From assembly GCA_025464125.1 (NCBI GenBank), contig JAODLU010000283.1, positions 1 to 9,767 of the forward strand: a stretch of 9,767 nt of DNA. The letters run 5' to 3'. Both the position numbers and the translations under genes were made by a program. The stretch is from Microbacteriaceae bacterium. Lineage in GTDB: Bacteria; Actinomycetota; Actinomycetes; Actinomycetales; Microbacteriaceae. This document shows, one piece after another, positions 1-6,993 of the stretch (positions are counted from its first letter, which is position 1; each line of letters starts with the position of its first letter). Under the pieces are notes generated by a model that searched no databases, had not been told where the DNA came from, and was given only the letters and a program-made list of their open reading frames with translations.

Positions 1-3000
1 TCCTCGAGCAGCCAGCGGGCCCGGATGATGCGGGGCTCGGCCTCCGGCGACAGGGGCAGCATGCCGCCCGATGCGGTGTAGCGCTCCGTGGCCTGCTGTA
101 CCTCCGACATCCAGACCCGGTCCCTGCCGAGGTTCTCGGCAAGCTTGCCGATGCGGTAGGTGATGCCGGCCAGGTAGACGGGCAGCCGACGTAGTTGACT
201 GAGGCCGGTCACGCCGACGAAACCGGGGTACACGAGAGAGTTGAGCTGCTCGCGAGCATCGCTCAGGGGGCTGAGGAGGGCGACGTTCGACGCCTGTTTA
301 ATCGCCTTCTCCGCCTCGCCTGACGCGGCGAGCACGGAAGAGACCAGGGATACCGCGGCGAACATATCGTCGAGCACGGTCGCAGAAACGCGGTCGCGGG
401 CGGCCTCGAACTCGGCTCGTGTCCAGACGGGCTGGCCTGCGAGGACTGCATCGATGCAGGCCGCCAGGCAGTCCGCGAACAATTCGGCAGTCGTGCGATA
501 AGGGCTCTTGGCGAGGGTCAGTTTCTCGGCGTGGGTCAGGTGTTCCTGCACGTACGAGACGGGCGAGGGGATCGCGAGCTGCAGCATCCTGCGCACTCCC
601 ACCCTGTGCGAGCTCGCTTGGTCCTGCGGGGTAGCCATCAAACGAATCGCGACGCTTGCGCCATCGTCGACAAGGGCGGGGTAGGCCCGGATCGTGTTGC
701 CGCCCACCTTCGTGTCGAGGGTCTGCGGCAGCTCGTCGAAGTCCCAGCCGGTAAGCCCGCCGCGTTCCAGGTCACTCTTCGGCGTGGCGGATGCCCGTGC
801 CACGCTCTCGCGCACCTTCACCTTGAGCTGCTGCTGGAGTTTGTCCAGGTTCTTGCCGCTGCCCACCACCTTTCCGCTCTCGTCGACAACCGAGAAGGTC
901 ACGGTGAGATGGGAAGGCACGCGCTCACCCTCGAAGTCGGCTTCGGTGACCGCAACATAGGTGAGCCGCCGGATCGCCTCGGCCAGGGTCTGTTTGAGGC
1001 TGGATGTTCCCGCCTCGGGCGGCAGCTCCGCGACGAGTCTCTTCGCCCAGTCGCCGGCCGGCACGACGTTGCGCCTGATCGCCTTGGGCAGCGCCCGGAT
1101 CAGTGCAGTCACAAGCTCCTCCCGCAGGCCCGGCACCTGCCAGTCGAAGCCGTCTGGCTTGAGCGAGGCCAGCAGGGCGAGTGGCACAGAAACGGTGACG
1201 CCGTCATCCTCAGCCCCGGGCTCGAACCTGTAGCTCAGCGCATACTGCTGGTCGCCCTGTTGCCAGGTGCTCGGGTACGAGGCCTCGACGAGCTCGACCT
1301 GCTCGGGCTCCGGCTCGTCCACAAGGGTCTCGGCGGTCATCGTCAGCAGGCCAGGCGTCTGCTGCAGCGTCTTCTTCCACCAGGTCTCGAAGTCCCGCTG
1401 GGTTGCCACATCATGCGGGATGCGGCGGTGATAGAACTCGAAGACGGCCTCGTCGTCGTACAGGATGTCGCGACGCCGGGTGCGCTCCTCCAACTCCGCC
1501 AGTTCTTTGCGCAACTGGCGGTTCGCGCGGTCGAACGCACCGACCTGCTTGCCGAGCCGGTCGATGTCCCAGTCGCCGTCAACGAGCGCGTTGCGGATGA
1601 ACAGCTCGCGAGCATAGGCCGGGTCCACCCGGGAGAACTGCACCCGCCGACGGTTGATGATGGGAACGCCGTATAGCGTCACCCGCTCGTAGGCCACGGC
1701 GGCACCCTGCTTCTTCTCCCAGTGCGGCTCGCCATAGCTTCGCTTCACAAGGTCGCCGGCGATCGGTTCAGCCCAGGCCAGGTCGATGGCCGCGTTGGTG
1801 CGTGCGAACAGCCTGCTCGTCTCGACGAGCTCTGCGGTCATGATCTCGGCCGGCTGCTTCTTGGCGAGTGCCGAGCCGGGAAAGACGCTGAACCGCACCT
1901 GCCTGGCTCCGACGTAATCCTTCTTGGCGACATCGCGGATGCCAAGCTGGCTGAGCAGCCCGGCCAGCAGCGACCTGTGGATGCCGTTCGGGTTCACGCT
2001 GGGGGAGCCGACCACCAGGCCGAGAGGCTTCGCCATGCGCTCGAGCTGGCGCACGACATCCTTCCACTCCCTCACACGCAGGTAGTTGAGGTATTCGCTC
2101 CTGCACATGCGCCTGAAAGCGTTGCCCGTCAGTTCTCTCTGCTTAACTTCGAGGTATTTCCAGAGGATCAGCAGGGTCAGGAAGTCGCTCGTTGGGTCGA
2201 CGAATCGGGCGTGGGCCTGGTCGGCCTGCGGGCGCTTCTCCAGCGGGCGCTCCCGCACATCCTGGATGCTCAAACCAGCCACGATCGCCATCACCTCACG
2301 GGTCGTGCCGTGCTGCTTCGACTCCACCACCATGCGGGCAAGGCGCGGGTCGATCGGCAGCTGTGTGAGCTGCTTGCCGACGCGTGTGATCTCGTTAGCG
2401 CTGGTGACGGCGCCCAGTTCGCGCAGCAGGTCGAGCCCGTCTTTGACACCCCGCGAATCCGGCGGCTGAAGAAATGGGAAGGCAGCGACATCCCCAAGCC
2501 CCAGCGAGATCATCTGAAGGATGACCGCAGCCAGGTTTGTTCGCAGGATCTCGGGTTCGGTGTACTCGGGCCGCCTGGCGAAGTCCTCCTCCGAGTAGAG
2601 CCGGATAGCGATGCCGTCGCTGGTGCGACCGCTTCGGCCGGAACGCTGGTTGGCGCTCGCCTGCGAGATCGCCTCGATCGGCAGCCGCTGCACCTTCGAG
2701 CGCACGCTGTACCGGCTGATGCGAGCGGTGCCCGCGTCGATCACGTAGCGGATGCCGGGCACGGTAAGCGAGGTCTCGGCCACATTGGTTGCGAGCACGA
2801 TGCGACGCCGGATGCCCGGGGTGCGGCTGCTCTCGAACACCCTGTGCTGCTCGGCAGAACTCAGCCGGCCGTACAGGGGCAGCACCTCCGTGCCAGCAAG
2901 GTTGCGCCCGCGGATGGCTTCCTCGGCGTCTCGGATCTCGTTCTCACCGCTGAGAAAGACGAGCACGTCGCCGTCGCCCTCGCGGCCGAGCTCGTCGATA

Positions 3001-3674
3001 GCGGCGGTGATGCCCTCGATCGGGTCGCGGTCGGGTTCCGACTCGTCGTCTTCGTCGAGCGCGACATCCGCAACGAGCGGCCGGTACCGGATCTCCACCG
3101 GGAAGGTGCGGCCGGATACCTCGATGATCGGCGCTCCATTGCCCTCTGCATCGGCGAAGTGCCTGGAGAAGCTTTCCGGGTCGATGGTGGCCGACGTGAT
3201 CACCACGGTGAGGTCGGGCCGACGGGGGAGCAGCTGCTTGAGATAGCCGAGCAGGAAGTCGACGGTGAGGCTGCGCTCGTGCGCCTCGTCGATGATGATG
3301 GCGTCGTATTTCTTGAGGTCCCTGTCGCGATGGATCTCGTTCAACAGGATGCCGTCTGTCATCAGTTTCACGCGCGTGTCTTTGCCGACAGTGTCGGTGA
3401 AGCGCACCTGGTAACCCACGATGCCGCCGAGTGGCTGGCCAAGCTCTTCGGAGATGCGCTCGGCGATGGTGCGTGCGGCGATGCGCCTGGGCTGCGTGTG
3501 CCCGATGCTCTTCTTGCCGAGCTCCAGCAGGATCTTCGGCAGCTGTGTCGTCTTGCCCGACCCGGTTGCCCCGGCCACAATAACCACCTGGTGGTGGGCG
3601 AGGGCCTCCGCGATGTCATTGCGGCGCAGGCTGACCGGCAGCTCTGGCGGATAGGTGATCACGGGCTCGGACAT
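1..3674 (-). CDS. hrpA: ATP-dependent RNA helicase HrpA (DEAH box), 3' end outside window
   Basis: The gene reads without interruption from an ATG at 3674 to the left edge, 1224 codons in one frame. Motifs of the DEAH/RHA helicase family are visible: Walker A GATGSGKT at residues 35-42, DEAH at 129-132, SAT at 161-163, and motif VI QRSGRSGR at 343-350. The long region after the helicase core matches the layout of bacterial HrpA (HA2, OB-fold and a C-terminal DUF3418-type domain, established for the family), and the visible sequence ends in an RARWLLEE segment. HrpA proteins are about 1300 residues, so only a few dozen residues should be missing. The family unwinds RNA using ATP in the cytoplasm; E. 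coli HrpA has been linked to mRNA processing and to rescue of stalled ribosomes. It follows the hydrolase gene on the same strand after 83 nt. No well-spaced Shine-Dalgarno precedes the ATG (GAGGG lies only 2 nt away). The long open frames on the opposite strand here are codon-bias shadows. Confidence 0.95.
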   Translation of the reverse strand, partial: MSEPVITYPPELPVSLRRNDIAEALAHHQVVIVAGATGSGKTTQLPKILLELGKKSIGHTQPRRIAARTIAERISEELGQPLGGIVGYQVRFTDTVGKDTRVKLMTDGILLNEIHRDRDLKKYDAIIIDEAHERSLTVDFLLGYLKQLLPRRPDLTVVITSATIDPESFSRHFADAEGNGAPIIEVSGRTFPVEIRYRPLVADVALDEDDESEPDRDPIEGITAAIDELGREGDGDVLVFLSGENEIRDAEEAIRGRNLAGTEVLPLYGRLSSAEQHRVFESSRTPGIRRRIVLATNVAETSLTVPGIRYVIDAGTARISRYSVRSKVQRLPIEAISQASANQRSGRSGRTSDGIAIRLYSEEDFARRPEYTEPEILRTNLAAVILQMISLGLGDVAAFPFLQPPDSRGVKDGLDLLRELGAVTSANEITRVGKQLTQLPIDPRLARMVVESKQHGTTREVMAIVAGLSIQDVRERPLEKRPQADQAHARFVDPTSDFLTLLILWKYLEVKQRELTGNAFRRMCRSEYLNYLRVREWKDVVRQLERMAKPLGLVVGSPSVNPNGIHRSLLAGLLSQLGIRDVAKKDYVGARQVRFSVFPGSALAKKQPAEIMTAELVETSRLFARTNAAIDLAWAEPIAGDLVKRSYGEPHWEKKQGAAVAYERVTLYGVPIINRRRVQFSRVDPAYARELFIRNALVDGDWDIDRLGKQVGAFDRANRQLRKELAELEERTRRRDILYDDEAVFEFYHRRIPHDVATQRDFETWWKKTLQQTPGLLTMTAETLVDEPEPEQVELVEASYPSTWQQGDQQYALSYRFEPGAEDDGVTVSVPLALLASLKPDGFDWQVPGLREELVTALIRALPKAIRRNVVPAGDWAKRLVAELPPEAGTSSLKQTLAEAIRRLTYVAVTEADFEGERVPSHLTVTFSVVDESGKVVGSGKNLDKLQQQLKVKVRESVARASATPKSDLERGGLTGWDFDELPQTLDTKVGGNTIRAYPALVDDGASVAIRLMATPQDQASSHRVGVRRMLQLAIPSPVSYVQEHLTHAEKLTLAKSPYRTTAELFADCLAACIDAVLAGQPVWTRAEFEAARDRVSATVLDDMFAAVSLVSSVLAASGEAEKAIKQASNVALLSPLSDAREQLNSLVYPGFVGVTGLSQLRRLPVYLAGITYRIGKLAENLGRDRVWMSEVQQATERYTASGGMLPLSPEAEPRIIRARWLLE

Positions 3675-3682
3675 GACCCTCA

Positions 3683-3688
3683 ATCGTA
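3683..3688 (-). promoter_or_regulatory. Candidate -10 element for hrpA (possible leaderless start)
   Basis: On the minus strand TACGAT fits the actinobacterial -10 pattern TAnnnT and ends 8 nt before the hrpA ATG. With no usable Shine-Dalgarno at this start, a leaderless or near-leaderless transcript is possible. Six-base matches are common by chance, so this is tentative. Confidence 0.25.
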
Positions 3689-3719
3689 GGCCGTCCGTTG
3701 CCGCACCCTATCCGTCCAG

Positions 3720-3736
3720 GCACGTCTTCCACGTGC
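3720..3736 (-). repeat. Short inverted repeat between hydrolase and hrpA
   Basis: GCACGT, a 5-nt loop, then ACGTGC form a perfect 6-bp stem just past the hydrolase stop codon. No T-tract follows on either strand, so it is not a standard intrinsic terminator. It could reduce read-through into hrpA, stabilise the upstream mRNA end, or be coincidental. Confidence 0.3.
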
Positions 3737-3757
3737 ACAGCTGCCGGTCGCTGATGC

Positions 3758-4699
3758 TTACGAAAGCTGGAGGTGCTTCCGGATGTACTTGCCGATCGAG
3801 GCGATGGATGCATCCGCTTCTGGTGAGCGTCCGGCGAGGGCCTCGAAGACATGCTGCTGGCCCGGGGACTCCACGTATTCGACGTCGACGCCCTTGCTCC
3901 TGGCCAGCGTGGTGAACAGGGTGCCGCCGTCCTTCAAAACTTCATGGCCACCGAAGGAGATGTAGATCGGAGGCAGCCCTGTCGGGTCTGAGTTCAGCGC
4001 GCTGAGGAAGGGGTCCTTCATGGAGCCGCCCTCGGTCAGGAGCATCGACGAAAGGCCGGCCAGCGCTTCGCGGTTGCCCATCACGTCGTTGCCGGCGTTG
4101 AAGTCGAAGGCGTCGCCAACGCCCTCGGTGTCGTAGAAGGGGGACAGGGTGACGATCGCGGCAGGCAGTTCGTCGCCTGCGTCGCGAAGCTTCAGGCCGA
4201 CCGCGGTCGCGAGTGCCCCGCCAGCGGAGTCGCCGGCCAGCACGATCTGGCTGGGCGTGTATCCGTGTGCGAGCAGCCAGTGGTACGCCACGAGCGCGTC
4301 GTCCAGCTGGGCCGGGAACGGAACCTCGGGCGCGAAGCGGTAATCGATCGACAGTGCGTCGACCCCGGCAGCCTTGGCGATGTGGCCCACCAGTTTGCGA
4401 TGCCCGGATGCGCTGCCTCCGATGTATCCGCCGCCGTGGAAGTAGAGGATCACCCTGTCAGCGGCCGCGCCGGTCGGCCGCTCCCAGATGCCCGTCACGC
4501 CATCGGTCTCGAGGTTCTCGTACTGCACACCTGACGGTTCTGTCGCGTGCTTCGTCCATGAGTCGTATTGGTACCGCAGCAGCGTCAGCGGGTTGAGGCC
4601 GCCGGTGGCGTTGGCCACTGCTTCCTCGCCCCACTGTGTGTAGAAAGCCGCGAGCGCGAGCGATTCTTTGCTGTGGGCGAGAGTTTCCGTTTCAGCCAT
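3758..4699 (-). CDS. Alpha/beta hydrolase, hormone-sensitive lipase family (lactone/ester hydrolase-like)
   Basis: A 313-residue cytoplasmic hydrolase with no signal peptide. The oxyanion-hole motif HGGGY is at residues 88-92 and the nucleophile motif GDSAGG at 156-161, with catalytic Ser158. The likely catalytic His is H283 in QQHVF. The acid position, FGGHEVLKDG, carries Glu253 instead of the more usual Asp. These features and the length fit the HSL (GDXG) family, which includes monoterpene epsilon-lactone hydrolase MlhB of Rhodococcus and many carboxylesterases. The start at 4699 was chosen because AGGAGG lies 5 nt upstream; the frame extends 46 codons further, but that stretch has no ribosome site and an unnatural Arg/Ser/Pro-rich composition. 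The gene diverges from the binding protein-dehydrogenase-monooxygenase operon, which suggests (inference) that it opens the lactone or ester made by the monooxygenase. The natural substrate cannot be read from sequence. Confidence 0.9.
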   Translation of the reverse strand: MAETETLAHSKESLALAAFYTQWGEEAVANATGGLNPLTLLRYQYDSWTKHATEPSGVQYENLETDGVTGIWERPTGAAADRVILYFHGGGYIGGSASGHRKLVGHIAKAAGVDALSIDYRFAPEVPFPAQLDDALVAYHWLLAHGYTPSQIVLAGDSAGGALATAVGLKLRDAGDELPAAIVTLSPFYDTEGVGDAFDFNAGNDVMGNREALAGLSSMLLTEGGSMKDPFLSALNSDPTGLPPIYISFGGHEVLKDGGTLFTTLARSKGVDVEYVESPGQQHVFEALAGRSPEADASIASIGKYIRKHLQLS

Positions 4700-4704
4700 G
4701 TGAT

Positions 4705-4710
4705 CCTCCT
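4705..4710 (-). promoter_or_regulatory. Strong Shine-Dalgarno fixing the hydrolase start
   Basis: AGGAGG on the minus strand lies 5 nt before the ATG at 4699. It is the best ribosome-binding site in the window and rules out the 46-codon-longer reading that begins at 4837. Confidence 0.85.
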
Positions 4711-4723
4711 TGATCAATGTGCG

Positions 4724-4733
4724 CGGGCGCCCG
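4724..4733. repeat. GC-rich 10-bp palindrome in hydrolase 5' leader
   Basis: CGGGCGCCCG is a perfect palindrome 14 nt upstream of the Shine-Dalgarno of the hydrolase. It could be an operator or a weak leader structure. In GC-rich DNA such a sequence can also arise by chance. Confidence 0.25.
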
Positions 4734-4758
4734 ACTCTGGGCCGGGCGAGTGGGCTCG

Positions 4759-4786
4759 ACGCTACATCAGCGAGCGAGCGCGACAA
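4759..4786 (-). promoter_or_regulatory. Candidate promoter for the hydrolase gene
   Basis: On the minus strand TTGTCG (4786-4781), a 16-bp spacer and TAGCGT (4764-4759) resemble a sigma-70-type promoter; the -10 fits TAnnnT. Transcription would begin near 4752 and give a leader of about 50 nt that includes the AGGAGG site. This rests on pattern matching only. Confidence 0.35.
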
Positions 4787-4817
4787 AGGTTTTCCGGCAA
4801 GTCGTGAGCTAACTTCG

Positions 4818-4863
4818 CTGAAGACTGGACATCGCAATCAGTGTGCTGATAGACATTCTTCAG
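4818..4863. promoter_or_regulatory. Nested inverted repeats in the divergent promoter region
   Basis: An outer pair, CTGAAGA (4818-4824) and TCTTCAG (4857-4863), is perfectly inverted. Inside lies a shorter dyad, ATCAG-TGTG-CTGAT, at 4837-4850. The inner dyad abuts TAGACA (4850-4855), a possible -35 for the rightward operon; the -10 (GAATAA near 4874-4879) is poor. The position between two divergent catabolic transcripts suits an operator controlling both. No regulator gene is adjacent, and the sites do not resemble the operators at 8499-8563. Confidence 0.35.
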
Positions 4864-4912
4864 TGAGACAGACGAATAAGTCTTTGATCTTGTAGCAGAA
4901 CTATCCATTTCA

Positions 4913-6052
4913 ATGACGAAAAGGAACAGTACTTCCATGACGAAATCATCGAGAAGCTGGACTGCGGCTATCACCGGAGTGGCTTTGGTCGCGCTGGCGC
5001 TCAGCGGATGTAGCGGCGCTGGAGGGTCGGCCTCGTCGGGCAAGATCGACGCGGCGGCCAAGTCAGCCGCACAGAAAGTCGTGGCTACTGCGCTCAAAGA
5101 GCCGGTGACACGCAAGCTGACACTGCTGACCAAGAAGCCCGCGACCGGCAAGAACGTGGTGATGCTCAGTTGCCCGCTTGCTGCATGCAAGAAGGTCGAA
5201 GCTCCCATAATCGACGCAAGCAAGCTGCTTGGCTGGAACGCTCGGGTGCTCGTCTACGACTTCACCCCTGAGTCCTACATCAGCACCTTCGAATCCGCGC
5301 TGCAGCTGAAGCCGGACTTCATCTACTACATCGCGAACCTGCCGGATTCGATTATCACGGAGCAGTTGAAGGCCGCAAAGGCCGCAGGCATCGTCGTGCT
5401 GTCATCCGCCTCTGGGCCAAGCACAAAGCTCGGAGCGGACGAACTCGTTCGGGGATCGATCACCGCCGGCGCAGACCGCACCCGGGTTTCCAAGCTCCAG
5501 GCCGCGACCGTGATCAACGATGCCGATTCGCTCGACGGGATCACGTACCTGTACGACCCGGCCGGAGAGACGTACAAACTCGGGTTCGATGTATTCAGCG
5601 ACGAAATCAAGAAGGCTGGCGGCACCGTGGATGGACTGGAGATCAACCAGTCCGACATCGGCACCACATTGCCAGGCAAGGTCGCCAGTTACCTGCAGGT
5701 GCATCCGAATACCAAGTACTTCGTTGTGCCGCATGATGCGTTCCTGCCAGGAATCATCGAGGCCATCCAGGGTGCCGGACTACCGCTGCCGAAGATCGTC
5801 GGCTTCGACCCCCAGCCAGAGAGCCAGGCGCCGATCAAGGCCGGTACCGAGTGGGAGAGCATCAAGTACGACGGCATCCGCGCCAACTGGGACATCGTCG
5901 ACATGATGGCGCGCATCAGTGTGGGCGACCCTGTGACGGAGACCCAGCCTGCAGGGCTGCTGATGATCGCCAACAAGAAGAACCTCTCGAAGATCCCGGA
6001 TGTATTCCCGGGAGTGCCATCTGACTTCGCCAAAGCCTGGCTCGTCAACTGA
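4913..6052 (+). CDS. Solute-binding lipoprotein, periplasmic-binding-protein type I fold (Peripla_BP_4-like)
   Basis: A 379-residue exported protein. A basic N-terminus, a hydrophobic stretch (about residues 17-31) and the lipobox LSGC predict lipid attachment at Cys33 and anchoring on the outer face of the membrane. The mature part looks like an ABC-type sugar/small-molecule binding protein: NVVMLSCPL opens the first lobe, the segment at 133-168 (KPDFIYYI, then KAAGIVVLSS) is typical of the LacI/RbsB fold, and KIVGFDPQ at 294-301 lies in the second lobe. Two starts are possible: ATG 4913, without a visible ribosome site, and ATG 4937, with AAAAGGAA about 11 nt upstream, which gives Cys25. 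Coordinates show the outer start. No permease or ATPase follows; instead a dehydrogenase begins 15 nt after the stop, so the two are almost certainly co-transcribed. It probably delivers the substrate of the downstream enzymes (inference), using transport subunits encoded elsewhere. Cys87 and Cys92 are unusual for this class. Confidence 0.85.
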   Translation: MTKRNSTSMTKSSRSWTAAITGVALVALALSGCSGAGGSASSGKIDAAAKSAAQKVVATALKEPVTRKLTLLTKKPATGKNVVMLSCPLAACKKVEAPIIDASKLLGWNARVLVYDFTPESYISTFESALQLKPDFIYYIANLPDSIITEQLKAAKAAGIVVLSSASGPSTKLGADELVRGSITAGADRTRVSKLQAATVINDADSLDGITYLYDPAGETYKLGFDVFSDEIKKAGGTVDGLEINQSDIGTTLPGKVASYLQVHPNTKYFVVPHDAFLPGIIEAIQGAGLPLPKIVGFDPQPESQAPIKAGTEWESIKYDGIRANWDIVDMMARISVGDPVTETQPAGLLMIANKKNLSKIPDVFPGVPSDFAKAWLVN

Positions 6053-6067
6053 GCGGCGAGTGAAGAC

Positions 6068-6901
6068 ATGGGAAGAGTAGAAGGAAAGGTCGCCTTCATC
6101 ACGGGGGCGGCACGTGGACAGGGTCGCGCACATGCGATCAGGCTCGCGGAAGAGGGCGCCGACATCATCGCGATGGATCTCTGCGCCGAACTGCCGGGAA
6201 TGGTCTACGACGGTCCGACCTCGGCCGACCTCGACGAAACCGCTCGACTTGTCGAGGCACTTGGTCGTCGGGCGGTGGTGCGCAAGGGCGATGTGCGGGA
6301 TGTCGCGGGCATGACCAGGATCCTCGAGGAGGGTGTTGCCGAACTCGGCCGCCTCGACATCGTTGTCGCCAATGCCGGGCTCGCCACCGTGCCGACGCCG
6401 GCCGAGGAGATTCCGGACAGCCTGTTCGACGATGTGATCGCGGTTAACCTCTCTGGAGTGTGGCGCACGGCCAAGGCCGCTATCCCCTTCATCAGGGCGG
6501 CAGGAAACGGCGGTTCGATCGCGATCATCAGCTCGACAGGTGGCCTGCGCGGATTCGCGGGGCTGGCGAATTACAACTCGGCCAAGCACGGGCTGAGCGG
6601 ATTGATGAAGGTGCTGGCGCTCGAGCTCGGACCGGAATGGATCAGGGTGAACACCGTTCACCCCACCCAGGTCGACACCCCGATGATGATGAACGACTCG
6701 AGCTACAGGGTCTTCGTGCCGGGGGTTGAGCATCCGACGAAGGAGCAGTTCGCTGCGGCATCCATGGGCGCGATGGCCCTGCCTATCCCGTGGGTGGAGT
6801 CGATCGACGTCGCGAACGCCGTGCTGTTCCTGGCTTCGGATGAGGCGAGGTACATCACCGGTGCATCCCTGGCTGTTGACGCGGGCGCCGGAATCAAGTA
6901 G
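6068..6901 (+). CDS. Mycofactocin-type SDR family alcohol dehydrogenase (carveol dehydrogenase-like)
   Basis: A 277-residue classical-type short-chain dehydrogenase. Visible motifs are the cofactor loop TGAARGQG (12-19), Asp37 after the second strand (NAD preference), NAG (102-104), catalytic Ser155/156, and YNSAK with Tyr169 and Lys173. The opening GRVEGKVAFITGAARGQGR, the inserted segment around residues 40-60, the TPMMMN segment and the YITGASLAVDAG ending resemble the actinobacterial subfamily TIGR03971. That subfamily is associated with mycofactocin as an electron acceptor and with tightly bound NAD, and includes carveol dehydrogenase of Rhodococcus. The likely reaction is oxidation of a secondary, probably cyclic, alcohol to a ketone for the next gene product. 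The ATG at 6068 follows the binding-protein stop by 15 nt; its ribosome site (GAGTGAAG) is weak, so coupling to the upstream gene is likely. No mycofactocin synthesis genes are in the window. Confidence 0.9.
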   Translation: MGRVEGKVAFITGAARGQGRAHAIRLAEEGADIIAMDLCAELPGMVYDGPTSADLDETARLVEALGRRAVVRKGDVRDVAGMTRILEEGVAELGRLDIVVANAGLATVPTPAEEIPDSLFDDVIAVNLSGVWRTAKAAIPFIRAAGNGGSIAIISSTGGLRGFAGLANYNSAKHGLSGLMKVLALELGPEWIRVNTVHPTQVDTPMMMNDSSYRVFVPGVEHPTKEQFAAASMGAMALPIPWVESIDVANAVLFLASDEARYITGASLAVDAGAGIK

Positions 6902-6905
6902 CCGA

Positions 6906-6915
6906 CCGTGCACGG
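6906..6915. repeat. 10-bp palindrome after the dehydrogenase gene
   Basis: CCGTGCACGG is a perfect palindrome 5 nt after the SDR stop, followed by a GGGC/GCCC-rich stretch up to about 6927. No T-tract is present, so it is not a clear terminator. It may be an mRNA-processing structure or a binding site within the operon. Confidence 0.3.
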
Positions 6916-6938
6916 GCGGGCCTGCCCAGCGCCAAATG

Positions 6939-6974
6939 TCCCCGTGGGACTGTGAATCCCCAGGGGACTATGAA
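6939..6974 (+). repeat. Two tandem 18-bp imperfect repeats upstream of the monooxygenase
   Basis: TCCCCGTGGGACTGTGAA is followed directly by TCCCCAGGGGACTATGAA; 15 of 18 positions agree. Each unit has its own TCCC/GGGA dyad, and the second contains the palindrome TCCCCAGGGGA, which overlaps the ribosome-site-like AGGGGA at 6962-6967. The unit length is a multiple of three and in frame with the monooxygenase, so translation from an ATG at 6936 would add a repeated SPxDxE peptide. That start has no ribosome site. Roles as an operator or translational control element are guesses. Confidence 0.6.
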
Positions 6975-6975
6975 A

Positions 6976-6993
6976 ATGAGTGCAGCCGAATGA
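6976..6993 (+). CDS. Possible five-codon leader ORF overlapping the monooxygenase start
   Basis: ATG at 6976 is placed 8 nt after AGGGGA, the best Shine-Dalgarno-like site in this gap. It encodes only MSAAE before a TGA at 6991-6993. That stop overlaps the monooxygenase start as ATGA (6990-6993), a typical translational-coupling arrangement. It may serve to deliver ribosomes to the weak monooxygenase start. It could be chance, since such short ORFs are frequent. Confidence 0.3.
   Translation: MSAAE

Noticed and set aside
1722..3689. Long plus-strand open frame (655 codons) opposite hrpA, and another at 531-1676
   Set aside because: Both lie antisense to a continuous HrpA reading frame with all helicase motifs. 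Long antisense frames are expected in GC-rich codon-biased genes, and these translations show no recognisable domain.
4700..4837. 46-codon N-terminal extension of the hydrolase
   Set aside because: AGGAGG lies 5 nt before the internal ATG at 4699. The extension lacks a ribosome site, and its sequence overlaps the predicted promoter and leader.
5780..6913. Minus-strand open frame (377 codons) opposite the SDR gene
   Set aside because: It is antisense to a dehydrogenase with an intact cofactor motif and YxxxK active site; its His/Arg/Asp-rich composition is typical of a shadow frame.
6906..6927. Intrinsic terminator after the SDR gene
   Set aside because: The CCGTGCACGG palindrome and nearby GGGC/GCCC pairs lack a following T-run, and the next gene is a plausible operon partner, so termination here is not supported.
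6726..6989. Upstream extension of the monooxygenase frame into the SDR gene
   Set aside because: It overlaps the end of the SDR coding sequence in another frame and reads as a Ser/Arg/Pro/Trp-rich shadow. Only the short portion from 6936 remains worth considering.
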